Shown piece by piece: positions 8,335 to 17,843 of a stretch of 22,506 nucleotides of DNA. Under the pieces are notes generated by a model. It was not told the DNA's origin, did not search any database, and saw nothing but the letters and a program-made list of their open reading frames with translations. Where the stretch lies: positions 1 to 22,506 of the forward strand of contig CAZOJY010000051.1 of NCBI GenBank assembly GCA_964580235.1, in the 5' to 3' direction. This stretch comes from G020348385 sp964580235. GTDB taxonomy: Bacteria; Acidobacteriota; Aminicenantia; Aminicenantales; Aminicenantaceae. Position 1 is the first letter of the stretch, and every line of letters begins with the position of its first letter. The position numbers and the translations under genes are program-made.

Positions 8335-9237
8335 TTATTCCAGAGCTTCGATGAAACGTTCCGCGGTGATCGGTGCGCTTCCTTCGAAATGATTGTTCAG
8401 GTTCACATACGTCAGGATGTTTTTTTTGCGGTTTGAACGGACGATCCGGGCGGCCGCCTTCAATCCGTTGGTTTTGGGAGCGACGATCTGATGCCAGATT
8501 CCGCCCGTTTGTGCCTCCATCCCCAATCTGTCACCTCCGTGGAGCCGGATGATACAAAAATCTGCCGTCTCTGGTTTGAATTTTTCATACACCTCGCCGA
8601 TATGCGGCATGTAATAACCTTCCAGGTAAACATACCCCAGATCATGATCTTTCAAGAATTTGAAGAAGGATGATGACAGGTAATTGGGATTTCGAATTTC
8701 GACTGCGTATCGATAGCCCGTTGGTGCTTTGATGATGAATTTATGGAACTGATCGAACAACATCTCTTTGGCAGGCATCTTTTTTTTGTTGAGGTATTCA
8801 AACTGGAACATGATGGGACCAAGCTTGTTTTCCATCAATGTCAGCCTCTCGAGAAACTTTTCCAAGAATTCGTTATCCAAGAAATGTTTGTTTGTCTGAC
8901 CGGCGAATTCGGTGTATTTTTTCGGCTGTTTGTTATAAAAATGAGTCAGAGTCAAAGCATTCGGCGCTTTGACCGTAAAGATGAAATCATCAGGAACGCT
9001 CTCCGCATACCTTTTGACCGTTCCGATATCGGGAAGTTTCAGTCCTCCAGGGAACAGGCTCCAGAACCACTGGTCGATTTCTACCGAGTTGAGATGCCTT
9101 GCATAATCGATAAGATAGTCATCCGTCCTGTAGCTTTTGGTGGAATCGTAAATGAGCCCTTTCCATGAATCGAACTTCCAGGAGCATGTGCCGATTCTAA
9201 GATAAGGCTTGTAATCGTTCAGAGTGCTCACATCCAT
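8335..9237 (-). CDS. DUF72 (YecE-like) family protein
   Basis: This is a 300-residue soluble protein covering the whole DUF72 domain. Visible family signatures are RIGTCSWKFDSWKG near the N-terminus, LNSVEIDQWFWSLFP, the FTVKAPNALTLTH strand, FQFEYLNK, YAVEIRNPNYL, IIRLHGGDRLG and the terminal TYVNLNNHFEGSAPITAERF. The family adopts a TIM-barrel-like fold; its biochemical role is not established, so none is given. The ATG start has only a weak GGAT upstream, but a promoter-like pair lies at 9266-9294. It stands between the kinase and the small membrane protein, with 100 bp gaps on both sides, and is probably its own unit. Confidence 0.92.
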   Translation of the reverse strand: MDVSTLNDYKPYLRIGTCSWKFDSWKGLIYDSTKSYRTDDYLIDYARHLNSVEIDQWFWSLFPGGLKLPDIGTVKRYAESVPDDFIFTVKAPNALTLTHFYNKQPKKYTEFAGQTNKHFLDNEFLEKFLERLTLMENKLGPIMFQFEYLNKKKMPAKEMLFDQFHKFIIKAPTGYRYAVEIRNPNYLSSSFFKFLKDHDLGYVYLEGYYMPHIGEVYEKFKPETADFCIIRLHGGDRLGMEAQTGGIWHQIVAPKTNGLKAAARIVRSNRKKNILTYVNLNNHFEGSAPITAERFIEALE

Positions 9238-9265
9238 GATCCGACTTGCTATCCCCGTCTATCTG

Positions 9266-9294
9266 CTTATAACACAGCATCCCCATAAATTCAA
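9266..9294 (-). promoter_or_regulatory. Candidate promoter of the DUF72 gene
   Basis: On the minus strand TTGAAT (9289-9294) is followed after 17 nt by TATAAG (9266-9271). Transcription would begin near 9259, about 22 nt before the ATG. The -35 box is a 4/6 match and the -10 box 5/6. Confidence 0.45.
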
Positions 9295-9353
9295 ATTCGT
9301 CCTTGGTTCGTGAATAGGGGAGCAGTTATAGTGAAAAATGAGGCCAGGGTAAT

Positions 9354-12071
9354 TCACTCGAAGCGAAAAAGCGCCCGAAATTCTGGATTGTTCTGCAAAG
9401 CATGGAAAGCAGGAAAAATCTGCAGGAAGTAGGGATCACTGTACCCGGATTTGAGGACTTGTCTCAACGTCTCGATGGCTTCCTGATTCTTTCCTGCGAG
9501 CGCATAGACTTCGGCCAGATAGATGCGTGCACCTTGATCCTTCAATCCCAGCGATCTAGCCTGTTTGATGTAATTGTCGACATTATCCGTCTCCCCTTTC
9601 GCAAGCTCAAGCTTTGCCATCAGCAGGGGAATCCACGCTGCCTCCCAGGTTCCGCCCACCTTGGCCTTGAGATCTTTGATCCCTTCATCTGCCGTTTCCT
9701 CGGCTGCCCTGGTATCGCCGGATTCCAACAGTGCGAGAGCCAGGTTAAAACAGCTCACAGGGTAATAATCCTGCATGCGGCCCTGCTTGACAAGCTCATG
9801 CACCTGCTGGGAATACGAAACGGCTTCGGCCGCTCTTCCTGCAGCCAGGAGAATACAGGCCATATTCGGGAGCCCCCATGGGTTTTGAGGTTCGAGAGTA
9901 AGGACTTTTTTATAGGCTTCAACAGCCTCGTCAAATCTGCCTTGTGCTGCCAGGGCATAACCCAACCAGTGAGAATGGATGGCGATCTCAGGGCCAAGCG
10001 CCACGGCACGCCGGGCTGCCTCTTCGGCAGAAACAGGATCTTTCCGGAAAGTGAGGTGGGTCCACCAGAGATTTGCCAGAGGGATGCTGTTGTGGGGAGC
10101 GACTACTGCTGCCTTTTCAAAAAGAGCCACTGCCTCATCGGCCCGGCCAAGATTCCGCAGGATGACGCCGGCATTGTTATAGGCCTGCATGGTTTCAGGA
10201 TAAAGCTCACGGATGATCCGGTATTCTTCCAAAGCGGCCTCATAATCTTCGTCCACATACCACTTGTTAACCGCCTTGATCAAAAGATACTCCTGTTGAG
10301 AAATGCCTTCCGCATCCACGAGAGCCTGCTTGAGTTCTTCCTTCCCCTTCTCCTTTTCGTTGAGAAATTGAATGTGCAGCAGCCCGAGCGATCCTCTGGC
10401 CGCCGCAAACTTTGGATCTTTCTCCAGGGCAAGTTCGAAGAATGAAACAGCCTCCGTGAATTTCCCTTCATTCCATTTTGCCTGACCCATCGATAGGTAC
10501 TGGAGGGCTTCCCATGAAGAGGTGGTGAGCTGAACGATAGACTTGTCTGCATCTTCTATGGATTTTAATGATTCCCCAAGATGGGAACGCACCTGCCGGG
10601 CCAGTTTGTCGATGGCATGAAGAAGCACTCCTTCCCGGCCAAGGGCTGTAACCCGGATTCTATCCACATGTCTTTTTCGTTTGGGATCGATCACAATAGC
10701 CTGCAGCTCATAGGCATCTCCGGCTTTGAGGATTCGGGGCACGATCATAGCCCGGATGCCGGAGAACCGACAGATGTTATAACCCAGTTCTTCGTCGATG
10801 CGGGAGCCGGGTTCCATCCTCATCAATTTTAATGTTTCGGCTACTTCTCCCTTATCGAAAATGCTGGCATAAGGAGACTGCTGGAGGTCCGCCTCGATGG
10901 CTGTCTGCAGGGCCATATCAAACACAGAATCACCTGTCTGGTTGTCTACGTCGGTAACCAGGAGTTTGTCCCGTTCACTGAAAGCCAAACCCGGCCTGGT
11001 CAGGATCCATGTCACCAGAACTGCTGCAAAGAGAACGAAGGCCACCATACTGCCGGCTAAAAGCCGATTGATGGGTTTGCGGAAGATAACCGATCGTGTG
11101 GGAAGCGTTGCGCCAGTGATCAGTCTTAACTTCAGTTTTTCCATAATTTCCGACATTTCTTTTGCTGAAGAAAATCTTTTTTTTGGATCTTTGGAAAGGG
11201 CTCTGCGAATAATCTGTTCCAGTTCTTTAGGAACGGCCCTATCCAAACCTTTGACCGGGCTGGGCTCTTTGTTCAGGATGGAAAACAGAATGGCCTGTTC
11301 ATTTTCCCCTCTGAAAGGAGGGACACCTGTCATGATCTCATAAAGGACCACTCCCAGCGACCAGATATCTGTTTTCTGATCGATTTCTTCCCCACGCGCT
11401 TGTTCTGGAGACATGTAAGCTGCTGTCCCAACGGTTGTGCCATCTCTCGTGACACGTGTTAATCCCGACAGCTTGGCCACGCCGAAATCAACAATCTTAA
11501 CCAGTCCTTCCCCTGTCATCATGATGTTTGCAGGCTTTATGTCGCGGTGGACGATGTCCTGTTCATGCGCTTTGGCCAGGCCTTTGGAGACTTGTATTCC
11601 GATATCCAGGATCTCTTTTAAATTGAGAGGTCCTTTCCCGAGCTTTTCCTTGAGGCTTTCTCCTCTGTAGAAAGCCATGGCAATATACATCTGTCCTTCC
11701 TCGGTCTCATCGATTTCATGGATGGTGCAGATGTTTGGATGGTCGAGTGCAGATGCGGCCTGCGCCTCGTGGATGAATCGCTCGCGTGCCCGTTTGTTCT
11801 GCGTGAGCTCTGGCGATAAAAATTTGAGCGCAAGCGTCCGTCTGAGCTTGGTGTCCTCTGCTTTGTAAACGACACCCATCCCACCGATTCCCAACCGCTC
11901 AAGGATTTTATATTTTCCTGCAAATATGCTGCCTTGAAGCAGCTGGTTGGTTGACACCTGAAGAGTTTTGGTCAGCGAAGAATATCCATCTTTCTGATGG
12001 AGAGGAGATGCGCAGTGGCCGCAGAAGCGTGTGTTATCCGGGTTTTCAAATTCGCAGCTCGGGCATTTCAT
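9354..12071 (-). CDS. Membrane Ser/Thr protein kinase with N-terminal zinc ribbon and C-terminal TPR region
   Basis: This 905-residue Hanks-type kinase is complete. Residues 1-24 form a zinc ribbon (Cys3, Cys6, Cys17, Cys20). The kinase domain spans about 54-312: Gly loop GIGGMGVVYK (61-70), Lys83 in LALKFL, HRDIKPAN (175-182, Asp177), DFG (195-197), and the activation segment GTAAYMSPEQAR. All catalytic residues are present, so it should be active. A single transmembrane helix lies at about 337-357, putting the rest outside the cytoplasm. After an alpha/beta region (about 360-500) come tetratricopeptide repeats to the end (for example YNNAGVILRNLGRADEAVALFEKA). The architecture suggests a receptor-type kinase sensing or docking a partner through its TPRs; the signal is unknown. 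The ATG has GGAG eight bases upstream. It lies 87 bp after the dipeptidase stop and may be co-transcribed. Confidence 0.95.
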   Translation of the reverse strand: MKCPSCEFENPDNTRFCGHCASPLHQKDGYSSLTKTLQVSTNQLLQGSIFAGKYKILERLGIGGMGVVYKAEDTKLRRTLALKFLSPELTQNKRARERFIHEAQAASALDHPNICTIHEIDETEEGQMYIAMAFYRGESLKEKLGKGPLNLKEILDIGIQVSKGLAKAHEQDIVHRDIKPANIMMTGEGLVKIVDFGVAKLSGLTRVTRDGTTVGTAAYMSPEQARGEEIDQKTDIWSLGVVLYEIMTGVPPFRGENEQAILFSILNKEPSPVKGLDRAVPKELEQIIRRALSKDPKKRFSSAKEMSEIMEKLKLRLITGATLPTRSVIFRKPINRLLAGSMVAFVLFAAVLVTWILTRPGLAFSERDKLLVTDVDNQTGDSVFDMALQTAIEADLQQSPYASIFDKGEVAETLKLMRMEPGSRIDEELGYNICRFSGIRAMIVPRILKAGDAYELQAIVIDPKRKRHVDRIRVTALGREGVLLHAIDKLARQVRSHLGESLKSIEDADKSIVQLTTSSWEALQYLSMGQAKWNEGKFTEAVSFFELALEKDPKFAAARGSLGLLHIQFLNEKEKGKEELKQALVDAEGISQQEYLLIKAVNKWYVDEDYEAALEEYRIIRELYPETMQAYNNAGVILRNLGRADEAVALFEKAAVVAPHNSIPLANLWWTHLTFRKDPVSAEEAARRAVALGPEIAIHSHWLGYALAAQGRFDEAVEAYKKVLTLEPQNPWGLPNMACILLAAGRAAEAVSYSQQVHELVKQGRMQDYYPVSCFNLALALLESGDTRAAEETADEGIKDLKAKVGGTWEAAWIPLLMAKLELAKGETDNVDNYIKQARSLGLKDQGARIYLAEVYALAGKNQEAIETLRQVLKSGYSDPYFLQIFPAFHALQNNPEFRALFRFE

Positions 12072-12158
12072 GACTCACTCTCCCCGTTGCTCATCCCATA
12101 AAAGATTACCAGTTATAAGGAACGGAGTCAATGATCGCTTTTCAGAAGAGAGAGACGG

Positions 12159-13799
12159 TCAGTATCCTCTGGCCAGAAAGGCCCAGAATGTGTCTCCGAG
12201 CTCATAATATTTTTGAATGGCTGCCCGGGCAAAGTCATTGGTGTACTTGGTGAGATACTGCTTGGCCCTGAGGATATCCTCTTCGGATTCTCCTCCGTTG
12301 TAAAGCTCTGCGGCCTTTTTTTCGATGCCAGGGAGGTCATTGAAAGCTTTGTCTTCGAACTCTTTAATTGCTTTTTCGATATGTTCTTTTGCCTGTCCCC
12401 ATTTAAATGTCGCAAGTTTGTTGGCTCTTCGGAAGGCCCAGGCTGCCGAATCGGTCCGGAATCTGTGCTGGGCACACACTTCGAAGCTCGGGGGAAGTTC
12501 GGTTACCCCGGCAAATATGGGAATCCTTGCGCTTTGGCCGGGATTATCAAAAGCAAACCAGCTGACCCCTCCCACGGGATCGGGAAGCCAATCCCGGCAT
12601 TGGGTAATGTGGGAGTAGGAACATCCGGCAATGGCGATAGTCCGATAGCGCTCTACAACTCCAGGCTTTAGAGTGTTGAGCAGGGTCCGCATGTCCCCGG
12701 ACATCCAGGGGCTGGCAATCTGGCTTTTGATGGTTTGATCACTTCGGCGGGCTTTCACCATCAGATTTTTTGTCATGTCATAGTCCGTTCCGGCATAAGT
12801 TTCTCTGTACATTTTGATGATGTCTCTGACCGAAACCTTTTTGTCCGGTTTGACTGAAAAAGGGAGTTCTTCAGCGTCGTAATCCAGATTTAAGGAGGGA
12901 GCTAACGTGCTGAAAACAAAATATTCCCTGATGGAAAATGGTTTTCTCCCGCTGTAGGCTTTCCAGAATTTAAAGGGCTCTCCGCTCTTGGGGTCCCACC
13001 ATCCCTTTTTTTCTGCGTAAGAATAAGCATTGTCCGAAGCCATGTAGTGGCCGGAATCATTCAGGTCCAATTCAGCAATTCTGGGGATGTTGGCAGAAAT
13101 TCCGATATGATCGTCAGGGATGCGGACCGCAGCCCATATCGCTCCCTTTTTCAGCAGGCCTTCCCCGAAAATTTCAAAATGCCAGATTTCCTTTGTATCG
13201 GCCATCGTGATGCACTCTCCCCAATCACCATATCCATATTCCTTGACAAGCTTGCCGATGAGCCGGATGGCATCCCGGGCATTCGTGCATCTCTGGAGGG
13301 CTATGCGTTCCAGCTCCTCGATCATGAACATGCCGTCCCTGTTGCGGAGCTCTCTTTTGCCGCCAATGGTTGTTTCCCCGATAGCCAGTTGATGCTCGTT
13401 CATGCAGGGATAAGCGGTGTTGAGAAATGCATAGGTTTTTTTGACCTGGGGAATTTCTCCTTTTTCTGAAATTCCCCTTAGATCCCAGGATGTTTCGGTG
13501 TGCATCAATCCAGTGTAGACTTTGGCCTTTTCACCTTCGAGATGTTCTGCCGGGGGTTCCATTTTCAGCCAGGTCCTGTAATTCCCATCACATGTGTGAC
13601 ATGTGATGACCGATCCATCGGTTGTGGCCAGTTTTCCCACCATGATGCTTGTGCAGCCTGATTCAACCTCCTCCCATTCATTGGATTGGGAATTGTCCTG
13701 TGAGACTGAGGAAAATAAGAAAAATGAAACAGATAACAGCAGGACAAGCAGGAAAAAGATCGATCCTTTGATTTTTTTTACCTTTTGGAAAGCTTTCAT
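12159..13799 (-). CDS. Secreted C69-family dipeptidase (PepD-like Ntn hydrolase)
   Basis: The product is 546 residues when started at the ATG at 13797-13799, which has AAAGGAG seven bases upstream; an in-frame start 24 nt further out lacks this. A signal peptide (GSIFFLLVLLLSVSFFLFSS) is followed by CTSIMVGKLATTDGSVI. The Cys (about residue 49) is the expected nucleophile, exposed as the new N-terminus after processing, as in peptidase family C69. Further family signatures are WDLRGISEKGE, NEHQLAIGETTIGGKREL, LERIALQRCTNARDAI and YGYGDWGECITMADTKE. It probably cleaves dipeptides or short peptides in the periplasm. A clear promoter lies just upstream, and the kinase gene follows downstream. 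Confidence 0.92.
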   Translation of the reverse strand: MKAFQKVKKIKGSIFFLLVLLLSVSFFLFSSVSQDNSQSNEWEEVESGCTSIMVGKLATTDGSVITCHTCDGNYRTWLKMEPPAEHLEGEKAKVYTGLMHTETSWDLRGISEKGEIPQVKKTYAFLNTAYPCMNEHQLAIGETTIGGKRELRNRDGMFMIEELERIALQRCTNARDAIRLIGKLVKEYGYGDWGECITMADTKEIWHFEIFGEGLLKKGAIWAAVRIPDDHIGISANIPRIAELDLNDSGHYMASDNAYSYAEKKGWWDPKSGEPFKFWKAYSGRKPFSIREYFVFSTLAPSLNLDYDAEELPFSVKPDKKVSVRDIIKMYRETYAGTDYDMTKNLMVKARRSDQTIKSQIASPWMSGDMRTLLNTLKPGVVERYRTIAIAGCSYSHITQCRDWLPDPVGGVSWFAFDNPGQSARIPIFAGVTELPPSFEVCAQHRFRTDSAAWAFRRANKLATFKWGQAKEHIEKAIKEFEDKAFNDLPGIEKKAAELYNGGESEEDILRAKQYLTKYTNDFARAAIQKYYELGDTFWAFLARGY

Positions 13800-13834
13800 G
13801 GGCTCACTCCTTTGGCAATTCAATATTCCCTCCC

Positions 13835-13863
13835 ATTATTGAAATTGCCGCAGAACCTGTCAA
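13835..13863 (-). promoter_or_regulatory. sigma70-type promoter of the C69 dipeptidase gene
   Basis: On the minus strand a perfect TTGACA (13858-13863) is followed after 17 nt by AATAAT (13835-13840, five of six). Initiation near 13828 would leave a leader of about 28 nt carrying the AAAGGAG ribosome site. It could also drive the kinase gene downstream. Confidence 0.7.
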
Positions 13864-13979
13864 CAGCAAAAATATATATTCACAAGGGCCTCGCAGTTTC
13901 TTTTCATGGTTTTGGGAATGTTTTATCTAAAAACTTGATTTCCTGAGGGGAAATAAAATATGCTAACTGCTCGGAGTAA

Positions 13980-15410
13980 ATGAAAAAGTTGAGCCGGTTC
14001 TGCCGGGACAACCGCCTGTTCCTGATATTCCTGTTGTGTTGGACCGTGGTTTTTTTTGGGCTTCGAACGGTCCAACATTTTTCTTTTCAAACGAACTCCT
14101 ATGACCTTTCCATCTATGATTACATGATGTCCTATACGCTGGAAGGCGAATTCATGCCTGAACCCTTTCATGGATACTGGGGGAGTCATTTCGCGATCCA
14201 TTTCACTCCGTTCCTTTTTCTGCTGGTTCCGTTTTACCTGCTGTTCGACGGCCCGCTGTTCTTGTTGTATCTCCAGGTTTTGGCGGGCGCTTTCTCCGCT
14301 TTTGTTCTTTACATCATCGCTAAAAATATCTTTTCTGATAAACACATCCCGGCGCTGGTCGGCATAACTTTTTTACTCTACCGCCCATTTCTCGATGCCT
14401 TGATGTATGATTTTCATCCTGAGATTATTTTCCCTCTTTTTTTGTTTTCGAGTTATTATTTTATTGCAATAAAAAAACGGATTTTCCCCTATTTTGTTTT
14501 CATATTTCTTGCTCTTTTCATTAAAGAAGATATTCCGATCCTGATTTTCTTTTTTGGGATTTTTCTCTTCTTTAAACTAAAAAAAGACAAGAAGATAGGA
14601 TTGATCACATCCGGGATTGCCCTCATTTATTTTATTTCGGTTTTGGAGTTCGTCATCCCTTACTTCAGGAATCAAGTGGGCATAGGGCGCAAATTCGAAT
14701 TCTATGGGCTCTGGGGAAATCCTGGGGACAACCTCTTCGAGGTGGCAAAAAATCTCGTCCTCGATGCTCCTTCCATTTTAGGCTCCCTCCCGTTGGGAGA
14801 AATCGGGACCGGTCTTTTTAATATTTTTGCAGCCCTGCTGTTCATTCCGTTGTTTACGCCATTTATTTTGCTGGCCGTTCCGCCGATCGGAATATTGGCT
14901 TCGAGTCAGTCTCCGGTCATGCATGGATTTGGTTTGCATTATTTTGCCAACATTTTGCCTTTCCTGTTTCTGGCTTTCATCTATGGTCTGAAGAATGTGG
15001 AGGGCAGGCTTACCCGGTGGAAAAGGCCGAAAAAAATTTTGACTTATCTTTGTGTGATCATCTGTTTGATCAATCTGGCCAACACCAAGTGGGAACTCTT
15101 AAAGTTTTCCCGCTATTCTGCCCTCAAAGATTACAAAACCGTACATCGTGTCATCGCATCCATCCCCAGAGATGCTTCGGTTGCATCTCTATCTGCCATT
15201 ATCCCTCATATTCCGAAGAGGAAAAACATCGTCATGCTCCCTGAAATAAAGAATGCGGAGTATATACTTGTCCACTCCGGGCTCAATCTCTGGCCTTTCA
15301 GCAGAGAAGAATTTTCCCGCTTTCTCGAAAAGCTGGAGTTCGATGAGAGTTATGTGTGTATTCTGGATGACAACAAAATCCAACTATTCCAGAAAAAACC
15401 AATCGACTGA
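13980..15410 (+). CDS. DUF2079 polytopic membrane protein
   Basis: This 476-residue protein has many hydrophobic helices and matches DUF2079 by its marks: an early loop with YDLSIYDYMMSYTLEG, GSHFAIHFTPFLFLL, FHPEIIFPLFLF and IKEDIPILIF. The family resembles GT-C glycosyltransferases in topology, with acidic residues in the first periplasmic loop, but no activity has been shown that I can cite. The last 100 or so residues are soluble. The ATG is preceded by GGAG at an unusually short spacing of 3 nt, so translation may be weak or the start imprecise. It diverges from the dipeptidase gene and is followed 88 bp later by a sulfatase-like lipoprotein. A joint role in modifying a surface glycan or lipid is inference. 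Confidence 0.85.
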   Translation: MKKLSRFCRDNRLFLIFLLCWTVVFFGLRTVQHFSFQTNSYDLSIYDYMMSYTLEGEFMPEPFHGYWGSHFAIHFTPFLFLLVPFYLLFDGPLFLLYLQVLAGAFSAFVLYIIAKNIFSDKHIPALVGITFLLYRPFLDALMYDFHPEIIFPLFLFSSYYFIAIKKRIFPYFVFIFLALFIKEDIPILIFFFGIFLFFKLKKDKKIGLITSGIALIYFISVLEFVIPYFRNQVGIGRKFEFYGLWGNPGDNLFEVAKNLVLDAPSILGSLPLGEIGTGLFNIFAALLFIPLFTPFILLAVPPIGILASSQSPVMHGFGLHYFANILPFLFLAFIYGLKNVEGRLTRWKRPKKILTYLCVIICLINLANTKWELLKFSRYSALKDYKTVHRVIASIPRDASVASLSAIIPHIPKRKNIVMLPEIKNAEYILVHSGLNLWPFSREEFSRFLEKLEFDESYVCILDDNKIQLFQKKPID

Positions 15411-15498
15411 TATAATATGAATTATTCACGACTCAAGGCCAGCCCGCCGCATTTGATGGGGATATTGTCTTATGTTATAAAGCAGAAGGAGTGTTTTT

Positions 15499-17805
15499 GT
15501 GAAAAAAGGAAGATCTTTTAAAAGCAGGCTGGTTGTTTTCCTCTGCCTGGTGATTTTTGGTTTTTCTGCATGCCAGAAGAGCCAGGTTATCTATGATCTT
15601 AGCCAGGAGCAGCAATTTGCACAAAAAAAAGGAGAGGTGTTCATCCATGATTACATGAGGGGGCGGGATGATGAGTGGCTCGGAAAGGGCTGGTCCAAAC
15701 TCAAAAAGCAGGGCACCAGGCTCGCCGCATTTCCCAGTTCCAAACTGCGGTTTTTTGTTCAAGAGATTGAACCCCTGCATTTATTTTTTGTGTGCAAACC
15801 GTTTTTAAGAGACGGACTCGGGGCAGAAAACATTCGCATTGAGTTAAACGAGAAAGAATTGATCCGCGTGAAGCTGAAGAAGGGGATAGACAGGTTTTTA
15901 AATATCGATCTTCCTGCAGATGAGATAAGGAGAAATGAAAACTGGCTTGAATTCTTCTATGGCGCAGGAAAGGAAAATAACCGGGATGAACCTGTGTCAT
16001 CAGAGGAAAAGAGGAAATTTTCCATCATTTTTTATGACCTCATGATTTCCTCTCATCCTGAGTTCAAGTTTGCCAGGAAATACATCCTGATAAGGCAGAA
16101 GGTGGCAGCCGGTGTAAAAACGGAATCGTTTATCCAGAAGGTCCCGAGTTCGATTGATTTTTATCTTGACATTCCTGAGCAGTCTTTTTTTGATGCACGG
16201 TACACTTTTTATCCTTCTTCCTCACGCCCACAGGCTGGGATTGGGCCTAACATAGAGATTTCCATTCAAAAACCCGGGGAATCAGAGCGAGCGATTCACA
16301 GCATATCTTTAAGCGGAGAAAAAAGCAGTCAAAAGCTGAAAGTAGAGCTTTCTGCGACAGAGGGAACCGTGAGGTTTCACTTGAAGGCCGGCGATCTTCG
16401 AAACGCAGACGCATTGAAAGGCTTTCTGGTATGGGAACGATTTCGCTTGATCGGGAAGGCCAAAAAAAAGGAAAAAGAAGGCGTATCTCCCCCGGCTCTT
16501 TCTGGCTTCAGGGAATTTCTCTCTGATAAAAACATCATCATCATCATTTTTGATGCGGCCCGTGCGGATCATTTCTCTACTTACGGTTATTTTAGGCCGA
16601 CGACACCGAACACAGACAGGTTTGCACAGAGCAGCACGGTTTTCACAAATGCCTTCAGCGAAGCGATTTCCACCCGCTGCAGCATAGCCACCCTTTTTAC
16701 CGGATTTCCTCTTACCGTCACATCTGTGACGAAGATCACCAGCGGTCTTCCCGGGGAACTTTTGACGCTTTCTCAGTTGTTCAGGTCAAGCGGATTCAAA
16801 ACAGCCGGCTACACAGGGGTTGGGAATATTGGCTCTGTGTTCCGCTTCAACAGAGGATTCGACCAGTTTTATGAGCTTTACAAAGAGGAGGGATTTTTCA
16901 GAAAATCACAGCAATACCTGCCTTATGTTCTTCCATGGCTGGAAGCCAACAAAGACAAACAGTTTTTTCTGTATGTTCACTTTAAAGAACCGCATGCGGT
17001 CTACAAGCCGTTGCCGCCTTTTCTCGGCATGTTCTCCGGGAGTTTTGAGGAAAAAATTGACCTGACCAAATACCAGGAAATGCGGCAGGATCTGAGTGAG
17101 CAGCAGGTGGAATACATCAAAGCCTGTTATGACGAAAATCTGGCCAGTGCTGACTCTGCTTTTGGCAAAATTTTAGATAAGATGGACGATTTAGACCTGT
17201 CTGAAAAAACCATTGTTATTCTGATGGCAGATCATGGGGAGCTGCTCGGAGAGTCGGGAAGGCAGTTCGGTCATGGCGGCTATTTTGGGGAAGGCGTAAT
17301 GCATATCCCTCTTCTCATGCGCTTCCCTTCCCATGAAGGTCTTGAATTTTCGGGGAAAATTGACGCATTGGTGAAAATGTCCGATGTATTTGCCACGCTC
17401 GCCGATGTTTACCGCTTTGATATCCCCTGGAGTTTGATCGGAGGCAGAAGCCTTCTGCCCGTCCTGGCCGGCTCCCGGAAGGAGGTCAATTCTTTTGTCG
17501 TTGTGGAGAGGAGAGAACGGACTGGATTCTGCATTAGGTCAAAACGCTACAAACTGATCCTTTGGGATAATGATCCTGTAGAATTTTACGACCTTGAAAA
17601 AGACCCTCATGCGGAGAATAACATCTACCAACGGGGGGACATTGTGGCCAACCGCATGTTGGAAATACTGAAACGCTGGATTGCGACACAGGAAGTCATC
17701 AGGTCGGCTGTCTTAGAGAAAAATCCTTCGGAGATGGAAATTGGATACGATCAGATCGATAAAGAAACGCTTGAAAACCTGAAGGCTCTGGGATACATCA
17801 AATAG
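15499..17805 (+). CDS. Sulfatase-superfamily lipoprotein with Thr at the nucleophile position
   Basis: This 768-residue protein starts at GTG with AAGGAG seven bases upstream. The signal VVFLCLVIFGFSAC carries a good lipobox with Cys25, so it is likely a lipoprotein. Residues 30-335 are a long N-terminal region without recognised motifs, apparently beta-rich. The alkaline-phosphatase-superfamily domain begins at NIIIIIFDAARADHFSTYGY (Asp352 as metal ligand) and continues with ISTRCSIATLFTG and LMADHGELLGESGRQFGHGG. Aligned to C-x-P-S-R-A-S-L-L-T-G, Thr392 takes the catalytic position and the Pro and Arg are replaced (TRCSI), so a standard formylglycine sulfatase is unlikely. It ends in LKALGYIK, like the other superfamily member in this window. 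The substrate is unknown. It lies in tandem after the DUF2079 gene. Confidence 0.85.
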   Translation: MKKGRSFKSRLVVFLCLVIFGFSACQKSQVIYDLSQEQQFAQKKGEVFIHDYMRGRDDEWLGKGWSKLKKQGTRLAAFPSSKLRFFVQEIEPLHLFFVCKPFLRDGLGAENIRIELNEKELIRVKLKKGIDRFLNIDLPADEIRRNENWLEFFYGAGKENNRDEPVSSEEKRKFSIIFYDLMISSHPEFKFARKYILIRQKVAAGVKTESFIQKVPSSIDFYLDIPEQSFFDARYTFYPSSSRPQAGIGPNIEISIQKPGESERAIHSISLSGEKSSQKLKVELSATEGTVRFHLKAGDLRNADALKGFLVWERFRLIGKAKKKEKEGVSPPALSGFREFLSDKNIIIIIFDAARADHFSTYGYFRPTTPNTDRFAQSSTVFTNAFSEAISTRCSIATLFTGFPLTVTSVTKITSGLPGELLTLSQLFRSSGFKTAGYTGVGNIGSVFRFNRGFDQFYELYKEEGFFRKSQQYLPYVLPWLEANKDKQFFLYVHFKEPHAVYKPLPPFLGMFSGSFEEKIDLTKYQEMRQDLSEQQVEYIKACYDENLASADSAFGKILDKMDDLDLSEKTIVILMADHGELLGESGRQFGHGGYFGEGVMHIPLLMRFPSHEGLEFSGKIDALVKMSDVFATLADVYRFDIPWSLIGGRSLLPVLAGSRKEVNSFVVVERRERTGFCIRSKRYKLILWDNDPVEFYDLEKDPHAENNIYQRGDIVANRMLEILKRWIATQEVIRSAVLEKNPSEMEIGYDQIDKETLENLKALGYIK

Positions 17806-17808
17806 CAA

Positions 17809-17827
17809 GGGCTGGATATCCATGCCC
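17809..17827. repeat. Inverted repeat between convergent genes
   Basis: GGGC and GCCC flank the palindrome TGGATATCCA, with one extra T. It lies in the 38-bp gap between the convergent sulfatase-like and tyrS genes and could form a compact hairpin on either strand. There is no T-run, so a role as a bidirectional terminator is only a suggestion. Confidence 0.35.
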
Positions 17828-17843
17828 ATCGTATTGGATCCGG

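Noticed and set aside
9402..10445. Plus-strand open frame of 347 codons
   Set aside because: It is the antisense shadow of the TPR part of the kinase; no domain is recognisable.
15453..15481. Promoter-like TTGATG, 17 nt, TATAAA before the sulfatase-like lipoprotein gene
   Set aside because: The start of transcription would fall on the ribosome site of the gene, so it is unlikely to drive its translation; co-transcription with DUF2079 fits better.
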